Below are positions 14,251-20,181 of a stretch of DNA of 20,181 nucleotides, piece by piece. The DNA is from an uncultured Lachnospiraceae bacterium. Its GTDB lineage: Bacteria > Bacillota > Clostridia > Lachnospirales > Lachnospiraceae. Made by a program: the position numbers and the translations under genes. Under the pieces are notes generated by a model. The model did not search any database. It was not told the origin of the DNA and worked only from the letters and a program-made list of their open reading frames with translations. Within the stretch, counting starts at the first letter, position 1. Each line of letters starts with the position of its first letter. The stretch is taken from positions 1 through 20,181 of the forward strand of contig CANOFI010000013.1 in the NCBI GenBank assembly GCA_947565255.1. Reading direction: 5' to 3'.

Positions 14251-15237
14251 TTATTCCATCTCTCTGACTCTGTTTTTTTCTCTTTGCCGGCTTGCGCCGG
14301 GCCGCGCATGCTCCTGCACATTAATCCGCTTTACTGTTTTTTCGCGTTTTGTAATCGAAACCTTCGGCACAGCCTTCACATAATAATAATATTCGTCGTC
14401 TTCAAACTGCACATACTCCGTTCTTAAATAATCAACATGAAAGCAGAAAAACTGAACAATCATTCCGACAGCAAGCGAAAGCACATTGCCCACAATCACC
14501 TCTACGGTCCCAAAAGAAATATCCATCGCAAAATTACCCACAAGGAAACAAACAAGCTGTAAAATTGTTCCCACTACAATTGCAATTGTCCACGCGTTAT
14601 CTATTGACCTGCTGCGGATAAAATATACAACAAAAAGCGCCAGAATAAAGCTTCCCAGGCACAAATACAGCCCCGGATCCTTAAGCGCACTTCCAAATAC
14701 AAATACATATTTCTGAACTGTTGGCGTCGTCGTTGCACTTGCTGCATTCTGTCCATACTGTGCAATATAATGCAAAAGATAATATACGATACATCCCAGA
14801 GCCGTCGGCAGCGCTGCAACCGGGGTTGCCGCCAGTCCAAGAAGAATCGGTATCACATACGGAACATGAAAACAAAATGCAATCGGAGTCAAAAGCAATA
14901 CTATACTATATTTCGGGGCAAACCGATAATAGATTAAATATAAGATTAAAAAAATCACCAGCATAACCAGGGCAATCTCCATGGATAATGCATATAAATG
15001 TGCTAAAAGCAGGGCAATGGCAGCCACTGCCGTAAGGCTCATTGGCAGAAATGTGCATAACATTGCCAGTATCAAAGGAACAACCGGATTATTTAATCTC
15101 GCCATATATCCCAGCTTATAAGTAATCAGCATAAAAACTGCCACACCGGTTATAAAGCGTATTCCGGCCCTTATATACAGCGAAAATCTCCCATATGTCC
15201 GCTTTAACCATTCCCTGCATTCAATTAAGATTGTCAT
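14251..15237 (-). CDS. polytopic membrane protein of unknown function
   Basis: 328 aa. Hydrophobic stretches at about 25-44, 53-66, 68-84, 87-104, 110-158 (probably two or three helices), 188-206, 214-234 and 246-268 suggest eight or nine membrane segments. The C-terminal 60 residues are soluble: an acidic-aromatic patch, FEDDEYYYYVKAVPK (278-292), then a strongly basic tail. I recognise no transporter signature or catalytic motif. It lies between the 142-aa membrane protein and cdaA with short spacing. An AGGAGG site sits about 10 nt before the ATG, within the end of the upstream gene. The neighbour suggests a link to c-di-AMP or envelope physiology, but this is inference only. Confidence 0.8.
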   Translation of the reverse strand: MTILIECREWLKRTYGRFSLYIRAGIRFITGVAVFMLITYKLGYMARLNNPVVPLILAMLCTFLPMSLTAVAAIALLLAHLYALSMEIALVMLVIFLILYLIYYRFAPKYSIVLLLTPIAFCFHVPYVIPILLGLAATPVAALPTALGCIVYYLLHYIAQYGQNAASATTTPTVQKYVFVFGSALKDPGLYLCLGSFILALFVVYFIRSRSIDNAWTIAIVVGTILQLVCFLVGNFAMDISFGTVEVIVGNVLSLAVGMIVQFFCFHVDYLRTEYVQFEDDEYYYYVKAVPKVSITKREKTVKRINVQEHARPGASRQREKNRVREME

Positions 15238-15240
15238 TGT

Positions 15241-15669
15241 TTACATTTCCTCCTGCTTCTGCTTTGTATAATCCTTATGTCGTTCGCTGTTATAAATGCG
15301 CTCCAGCTCGCGCAGCTTGTCACAGTATTCCTTCAGACTCTTCTGCGCATTCCGGTACCGTTTTCTATACAGAAACCAGGAAACAATCAACATAAAGACA
15401 AGTACAGCCAAATATAATACGACTGCTATTTTCCCCTGTCCAATCAGGTCCATCTTATGCATGTTACTTAAATATTCTTCCAGATTTAACCCCAGGTACA
15501 AAGCAATTCCGAGAGCAAACGCAATGGTAGTCATAATCCCTGTCCATATCATCTGATAACTGATATAATCATTTTTATAATATTTGCTGGCTATCTCGTT
15601 CTCCCTGCCATGCTCCTGCTCAAATACAGCCAGTTTTGTCATGGCACGAATTCTCTCTTCATTCAGCAT
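15241..15669 (-). CDS. small two-helix membrane protein with C-terminal coiled coil
   Basis: 142 aa, not recognised. A charged N-terminal part (1-38) precedes two hydrophobic helices at about 40-60 and 80-101. These are followed by a charged, heptad-like segment (103-140) rich in Lys, Glu and Arg that could form a coiled coil. Both ends should face the cytoplasm. A good AAGGAG site lies 8 nt before the ATG. The stop codon is 3 bp before the 328-aa gene start, and that gene's ribosome site lies in this gene, so the two are probably made together and may form one complex. Confidence 0.75.
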   Translation of the reverse strand: MLNEERIRAMTKLAVFEQEHGRENEIASKYYKNDYISYQMIWTGIMTTIAFALGIALYLGLNLEEYLSNMHKMDLIGQGKIAVVLYLAVLVFMLIVSWFLYRKRYRNAQKSLKEYCDKLRELERIYNSERHKDYTKQKQEEM

Positions 15670-15706
15670 TCCTTATCTCCTTTTTGCACACATTGACAAA
15701 TCCTGT

Positions 15707-16129
15707 CTATTTGTTGTCACCGGATAAATAATGCATACGATCTCCGTTTTTCTTTCCTAAATTCTTTTTGTCCTCTTTCGGGGGGGGCGCCACAGCAAAT
15801 GCATGAGACAGACTCTTGCTCATCTGTGTTTTGCAGCTCTGGCACATCCGTCCTGTCTTAATTGGACGTCCGCAGCCTTCACAATTGATTCCGGCATCTG
15901 CTGACTCTGACGTTAAAACAAGCCTCTCTTCTCTTATCCACTGACGGATCTGGCTTACAGATGTTCCCGTCGCCTCTGACACCTCTGCAATTCCGGCGGA
16001 TGGATTCTCCCGTATATAATCCTTCACTTGCCTGAATTCTTCTTCCCGCTTCTTCATACATTCCGGACAGATTGGCTTGCCAACGCAATTGAATAACTTT
16101 CCACATTGTTTGCAATTTCTTACTTCCAT
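15707..16129 (-). CDS. yvyF: YvyF-like flagellar operon protein (zinc-finger/HTH)
   Basis: 140 aa. Two cysteine clusters, residues 6/9/21/24 (plus Cys15) and 83/86/96/99, look like zinc knuckles. They flank a helix-turn-helix-like centre (about 44-70: AGIAEVSEATGTSVSQIRQWI). The layout matches the YvyF family found near comFC and flgM in Bacillus. Its exact role is not well established; effects on flagellar gene expression have been proposed. It follows comFC by 12 bp, the same order as in Bacillus, with a GGAGG site before the ATG. The tail codons include a run of eight C (minus strand), encoding APPP. Confidence 0.85.
   Translation of the reverse strand: MEVRNCKQCGKLFNCVGKPICPECMKKREEEFRQVKDYIRENPSAGIAEVSEATGTSVSQIRQWIREERLVLTSESADAGINCEGCGRPIKTGRMCQSCKTQMSKSLSHAFAVAPPPKEDKKNLGKKNGDRMHYLSGDNK
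15780..15787. repeat. homopolymer of eight G (plus strand) inside yvyF
   Basis: G8 on the plus strand, C8 in the coding direction, within the codons for Ala-Pro-Pro-Pro near the yvyF C-terminus. This length can be prone to slippage; a one-base change would replace roughly the last 25 residues. Confidence 0.6.
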
Positions 16130-16141
16130 ACAACTACCTCC

Positions 16142-16879
16142 TTAATATCCTTTGCCAATACATAAGATTACGACATAAATCTTCTCTACCCCGGCTCTTA
16201 ACAACAGCCGCGCAATCGCATCTGCCGTCGCGCCTGTAGTATATATATCATCTACAAGAATAATCTTCTTTAATTTTACAACATTTTTACTGATTTTAAA
16301 AGCATTTTTCAAATTTTTATGGCGTTCTTTTTCATTTAATTCCTTCTGTGGCCTGGTATTAACGATGCGAAACACCATATCAGGTTCCACCGGCACTTCA
16401 AGTCGACGGCCAATTTCCTTCGCAATCAGCTCCGCCTGATTAAATCCCCGCCTTTTTAGACGCTTTTTGTGAAGCGGCACCGGTATGACTGCATCTGCAT
16501 CCCATCCCCTCATCTGCCTGCCGTAACGCTTTATCAGTTCTTCTCCGAAATACCCTGCATATTCCCGGCGGTTTTTATATTTAAAGCGGTATACCGCCTT
16601 CCTGACCTGTTCATCATAAGACCACAGGGCGATTCCCTTTGTAAATACATGGGACTGCTTCTGACAGTCCATACAGTATTCTGTCTCCGCCGAATATACA
16701 GGTTTTCCGCATTTTAAACAGTACGGCGGCTCAATAAACGGCAATTTTCCTGCACAGCTATGGCAGCAGCCATATTCATCCGGTGCAAGAATCACCTCAC
16801 AAATCAGACATTTTGGCGGATACAATACATTTAAAATCCGCCTGCCTCCTTTTTTTACTACATTTGCGAGCTGTTTCAC
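16142..16879 (-). CDS. comFC: ComF family protein (phosphoribosyltransferase-like)
   Basis: 245 aa. An N-terminal double zinc-ribbon-like region has Cys24/27/39/42 and Cys54/57/69/72. The phosphoribosyltransferase-fold domain carries VIPVPLHKKRLKRRGFNQAE (131-150) and the PRPP-binding loop ILVDDIYTTGAT (207-218). ComFC proteins are needed for DNA uptake in transformable bacteria and are thought to act on internalised single strands; relatives also occur in non-transformable species. The GTG start has AAGGA about 6 nt upstream. The recD2 stop codon directly abuts it, pointing to translational coupling with that DNA helicase. Confidence 0.93.
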   Translation of the reverse strand: MKQLANVVKKGGRRILNVLYPPKCLICEVILAPDEYGCCHSCAGKLPFIEPPYCLKCGKPVYSAETEYCMDCQKQSHVFTKGIALWSYDEQVRKAVYRFKYKNRREYAGYFGEELIKRYGRQMRGWDADAVIPVPLHKKRLKRRGFNQAELIAKEIGRRLEVPVEPDMVFRIVNTRPQKELNEKERHKNLKNAFKISKNVVKLKKIILVDDIYTTGATADAIARLLLRAGVEKIYVVILCIGKGY

Positions 16880-19144
16880 TTATTTCCTTTCTCCGCAAAG
16901 CTCTCTCAGACAATCCGCAAGTCCCGAATATCTTTGATTTTCATTTTCGTTCTCAATCATTTTATTTAAAACCTGACGGCTCCCTAGTATTGTAACACAA
17001 TTTTTCGCTCTTGTCACCGCTGTATATAAAATATTCCGATTCATAAGCGGCAGCGGTGATCGGACAATCGGAATGACAACCGCAGGGTACTCACTCCCCT
17101 GGGACTTGTGCACGGTCACAGCATAAGCAAGCTCTAACTCCTCCATCTGTGTATAAGTATAAATCACCCTTTTTCCATCATCAAAAATAACCTGCAGTGT
17201 TTCTGTCCCATCATCCATATAGGCAATACACCCCACATCCCCGTTAAACACACCGGTTCCTTTCTCTGTCGGGATGTTATATTTGTTGACAATTTCCCAC
17301 TCCAGCTGATAGTTATTTTTTGTCTGCATCACCTTATCGCCTTCCCGGAACAGTCCGTGGCCTGTTTCCCTTTCCTGTTTTTCCGGCGACTGGGGATTTA
17401 AATATTTCTGAAGCATCTGGTTCAGGGATTCCACCCCCAGAATCCCCCTCCTGCTTGGAGCCAGTACCTGGATATCAAAGCTGGAGGCCTGCACATAAGC
17501 GGGCAGTTTTTCCTGTACCAGAGCTAAAATAGTCCGCAAAATCTGCTGCGAATCATTTTTTTCCATAAAAAAGAAATCCCTGCTCTTTTTATTATCCAGC
17601 AAAAGAGACTCCCCCCGGTTGATTTTATGGGCATTTACAATAATATCACTCTCCGTGGCCTGTCTGAAAATCTTTTCCAGACGCGCCACCGGCAATGTCC
17701 CCGATTCAATCATGTCGCGCAGTACACAGCCCGGCCCTACGCTCGGGAGCTGGTTTACATCACCCACAAAAATAATTCTTGTCCCCGGAAGCGTAGCGCG
17801 AAGCAGAGAATTCATCAGGTAGATATCTACCATAGAGGCCTCATCAATAATAATTACATCTGTCTCCAGCGGATTCTGCTCATTTCTGCCAAACTCATTC
17901 TGTTTCTCCTCCTCAAATGCACCAGACAACTCCAGCATCCGGTGAATGGTCTGCGCCTCATATCCGGTTGCCTCCGTCATGCGCTTCGCCGCACGCCCGG
18001 TTGGCGCAGCAAGAAACATATCCATCCCCTCTAACTCAAAATACCGCAGAATCGTACGGATGGCTGTGGTTTTACCGGTTCCCGGCCCACCCGTAATAAT
18101 CAGAACCCCCTGGCCTACTGCCTGTAACACAGCCTCCCGCTGCATATCATCCAAAATAATCTTATTTTCCTGTTCAATGCACCGGATCGTTTTCAGAGCC
18201 TGTGCCTCCTCCACAGAATAAGAAATATCCAGGTCCTTCAGCATTCTTGCCACATTAAGTTCCAGAAAATAATTTTGCGCCACGTACACTCTTTTTTCCT
18301 TTTGTGCATTGACAGAAACACTTTCCCCCTCCGTCCCTCCAGGCGTTTCCTTTATATATATTTTTTTATCCATCACCATATCCAGGATATGATGCTCGAT
18401 ATCTATATTATGTAAACCAAGTATTTCTTCGCAGTTTGCTGTCAGAAGACAATATGGAAGATACAAATGCCCCTGCCCCGCCGCAAGCTGCAGAACATAC
18501 AAAATTCCTGCACGGATCCGGTAATCTGAATTCATTCCAATTCCAAGCTTCTGTGCAATCTCATCTGCCGTCCGAAATCCAATCCCATGGATATCCTCTG
18601 CTAATTTATATGGATTCTCCTCCAATATGGCGCGAAGCTTCACTCCATAATGCTGAAAGAGCTTTATGCACATCGCATAGGAAATGCCATACTGCTGCAG
18701 ATACATCATGCTCTCGCGCATCGCCTGCCTGCTCTCCATCCCCACGGCAATTTCCTGGGCCTTTTTCAGACTGATACCCGCAACCTCCGCCAGACGTTCC
18801 GGCTCCTCCTCCATCACACGGAACGTATCATCCCCAAATTTTTCTATAATTCTTCCTGCCAAAACCGCGCCAATCCCCTTTACGGCACCCGAAGCAAGAT
18901 ATTTTTCCATCGCCTCTGTGTCTTTTGGCGGACGCACGCTGTAGCTGTCAATACGAAACTGCCTTCCATGCATCCGGTGAACAACATATTCCCCTTCCGC
19001 CTCAATATATTCTCCCTCTGAAATTCCCGGAAGATTTCCAACGCAACTGAGCAACAGATTATCGGCGTCTAAATCCAACACCGTATAACCGTTGCTCTCG
19101 TTCTGGTAAATAATATGATCAATGTATCCTTCCAACTTTTCCAA
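16880..19144 (-). CDS. recD2: RecD2-type ATP-dependent DNA helicase
   Basis: 754 aa, SF1B 5'-3' helicase of the RecD2 class, which acts without RecBC in DNA repair. An N-terminal OB-like region (1-70) is followed by helix-hairpin-helix repeats (about 85-215). The helicase core then shows Walker A TGGPGTGKTT (351-360), Walker B IIIDEAS (431-437), motif III GDVNQLPS (461-468) and FRQ (493-495). Near the end are motif V TVHKSQGSEYP (677-687) and motif VI LYTAVTRAK (706-714). The start is TTG, with AGGTGG about 5 nt upstream. An extra low-similarity stretch around 265-285 is rich in Gly, Glu and Ser. The gene sits between the flagellar rod genes and comFC. Confidence 0.96.
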   Translation of the reverse strand: MEKLEGYIDHIIYQNESNGYTVLDLDADNLLLSCVGNLPGISEGEYIEAEGEYVVHRMHGRQFRIDSYSVRPPKDTEAMEKYLASGAVKGIGAVLAGRIIEKFGDDTFRVMEEEPERLAEVAGISLKKAQEIAVGMESRQAMRESMMYLQQYGISYAMCIKLFQHYGVKLRAILEENPYKLAEDIHGIGFRTADEIAQKLGIGMNSDYRIRAGILYVLQLAAGQGHLYLPYCLLTANCEEILGLHNIDIEHHILDMVMDKKIYIKETPGGTEGESVSVNAQKEKRVYVAQNYFLELNVARMLKDLDISYSVEEAQALKTIRCIEQENKIILDDMQREAVLQAVGQGVLIITGGPGTGKTTAIRTILRYFELEGMDMFLAAPTGRAAKRMTEATGYEAQTIHRMLELSGAFEEEKQNEFGRNEQNPLETDVIIIDEASMVDIYLMNSLLRATLPGTRIIFVGDVNQLPSVGPGCVLRDMIESGTLPVARLEKIFRQATESDIIVNAHKINRGESLLLDNKKSRDFFFMEKNDSQQILRTILALVQEKLPAYVQASSFDIQVLAPSRRGILGVESLNQMLQKYLNPQSPEKQERETGHGLFREGDKVMQTKNNYQLEWEIVNKYNIPTEKGTGVFNGDVGCIAYMDDGTETLQVIFDDGKRVIYTYTQMEELELAYAVTVHKSQGSEYPAVVIPIVRSPLPLMNRNILYTAVTRAKNCVTILGSRQVLNKMIENENENQRYSGLADCLRELCGERK

Positions 19145-19159
19145 ACTGCCACCTACGTT

Positions 19160-19504
19160 CTATCCCAATCCGTAGTTTCTTTTCATCTGCTCGAATAGAG
19201 ACTGTGCCAGTCCGAAATCCTGCTGCTTTGTCGCAGATTTGGCATATTCCTGAATCAGCATGTCGCCAAACATATCCATGTACCGATTATCCGAATCCTC
19301 GTCCTTCGGCACCATTTTCTGCATCGATTTAAACATCTGCTCTACAAAATACGTCTCAAAATCCTTGCAGACTTCCATTAACTCTTCTTCTGTTTTTTCT
19401 TTCATATCCCCCGACAGGGAATTCTCCAGCTTTTTGGTCTGATTGCTGTTATTCAAATACTCAGACGTAAATACAGAATCCAGTCCGGTAATTGCACTGC
19501 TCAT
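19160..19504 (-). CDS. flgJ: flagellar rod-binding protein (FlgJ N-domain)
   Basis: 114 aa. The rod-binding domain fills residues 40-110: EEELMEVCKDFETYFVEQMF (40-59) and DMFGDMLIQEYAKSATKQQD (77-96). This is the scaffold part of FlgJ, which helps cap or assemble the flagellar rod. The C-terminal peptidoglycan hydrolase domain of proteobacterial FlgJ is absent, as in many Gram-positive species, so the wall must be opened by another enzyme. The ATG has a GGGGTG site 6-8 nt upstream. It follows the FlgG-type gene by 32 bp and precedes recD2 by 15 bp. Confidence 0.9.
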   Translation of the reverse strand: MSSAITGLDSVFTSEYLNNSNQTKKLENSLSGDMKEKTEEELMEVCKDFETYFVEQMFKSMQKMVPKDEDSDNRYMDMFGDMLIQEYAKSATKQQDFGLAQSLFEQMKRNYGLG

Positions 19505-19536
19505 ATATGTACACCCCGCTTTCCAGCTATCGGTTA

Positions 19537-20181
19537 TTATCTTCTCAAATTATTGGCCTGGCCCATCATCTCATCGGATGCCTGAATCGCCTTGGAATTC
19601 ATCTCATATGCCCTCTGCGCCACAATCAGATTCACCATCTCGTCGGCAACCTGCACATTAGATCCTTCCAGAAATCCCTGATGCACAACACTTCTCTGGT
19701 TCACATTCAGTGCCTGTTCATTGATAACCGGACCTGACGCGTCTGATTCCTGATATCTTGTTGAGGCCGTTTTCGTAAGGCCTGCCGGATTGTTGAACTG
19801 GTACAGTCCAATCTGTATTCCAATCGGCTGTGGGTTATTCGCCTCATCTTTATACATAATCCGCCCGTCTATTGCTACACTGACCCGGTCCATCTGATAT
19901 TGCGGTCCCAATGTAATCGGATTGCCGTTGGAATCTATCACTGCACTGCCGTCATCGCTTGTAAGCGTCATTCCTCCATTGGGACTCACAGAAAAATTAA
20001 ACTTGCCGTTTCTCGTATAATACCGTTCGCCGTCCGGACCAAGCAGTCCAAAAAAGCCCTCTCCCTCAATACAAAAATCAGTCGAATCATGTGTTTCTGT
20101 CACATTGCCCTGCGTAAACACTGATTCAATGGAAGAATTACGAACTCCCTTATATTCAGCGATAATTACTTTAGTATCTTC
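19537..20181 (-). CDS. flgG: flagellar basal-body rod/hook protein, FlgF/FlgG type, 5' end cut by window
   Basis: 214 C-terminal codons are present; the frame is open to the window edge, so the N-terminal rod helix is missing. FTQGNVTETHDSTDFCIEGEGFF matches the conserved FTQGN...LAIEGxGFF block of the family (split here: FTQGNVTET, then DFCIEGEGFF). The C-terminal helix EMVNLIVAQRAYEMNSKAIQ with ANNLRR at the end is diagnostic of FlgF/FlgG/FlgE proteins and best fits FlgG. FlgG forms the distal rod of the flagellum. FlgF (FlhO) remains possible because the N-terminal half is out of view. The rod-binding protein gene directly downstream fits a basal-body operon. Confidence 0.88.
   Translation of the reverse strand, partial: EDTKVIIAEYKGVRNSSIESVFTQGNVTETHDSTDFCIEGEGFFGLLGPDGERYYTRNGKFNFSVSPNGGMTLTSDDGSAVIDSNGNPITLGPQYQMDRVSVAIDGRIMYKDEANNPQPIGIQIGLYQFNNPAGLTKTASTRYQESDASGPVINEQALNVNQRSVVHQGFLEGSNVQVADEMVNLIVAQRAYEMNSKAIQASDEMMGQANNLRR

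Overview
The window comes from a Gram-positive, flagellated, low-to-mid GC Clostridia, most like a member of the Lachnospiraceae. This is judged from AGGAGG-type ribosome sites, the cdaA-cdaR-glmM order, a FlgG/rod-binding protein pair next to recD2 and comFC-yvyF, and the protein sequences. Species cannot be named from the sequence alone. All 17 genes I support lie on the minus strand, so transcription runs from high to low coordinates. No rRNA, tRNA, CRISPR array, insertion sequence or prophage gene was seen.

Region A (20181 down to about 15700): the 3' part of a FlgF/FlgG-type flagellar rod gene, a rod-binding (FlgJ N-domain) protein, the RecD2 helicase, ComFC, and the YvyF zinc-finger/HTH protein. 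Motility, DNA-repair and competence-type genes are packed with gaps of 0 to about 37 bp.

Region B (15669 to 10184): two uncharacterised membrane proteins (142 and 328 aa), then the c-di-AMP/cell-wall module. This holds diadenylate cyclase CdaA, its YbbR-domain regulator CdaR with an unusual Pro-rich tail, phosphoglucosamine mutase GlmM, and a divergent HPr that keeps His15 and Ser46 but has HLKP instead of the HARP-type motif.

Region C (10142 to 1): glycan genes. A GT2 enzyme with two C-terminal membrane helices (polyprenyl-phosphate sugar transferase type) is followed by a 261-bp AT-rich gap. The gap carries a perfect 25-bp inverted repeat. Next comes a tightly coupled run: WbaZ-like GT4 glycosyltransferase, ManC, Gmd and Rmd (Man-1-P to GDP-D-rhamnose), a METTL25/RRNAD1-like SAM methyltransferase, and an 853-aa membrane-anchored protein. 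The last ends in a C39-peptidase-like domain whose catalytic Cys and His appear replaced by Ser and Asn. An 86-bp gap then leads to an M29 aminopeptidase cut by the window edge.

Region C most likely makes a D-rhamnose (6-deoxy-D-mannose) containing surface glycan. The methyltransferase and the degenerate-protease protein travel with it but have no assigned role. Region B couples c-di-AMP signalling to peptidoglycan precursor supply. Several annotated starts differ from the longest open frame (methyltransferase, gmd, HPr) because ribosome sites favour internal starts.
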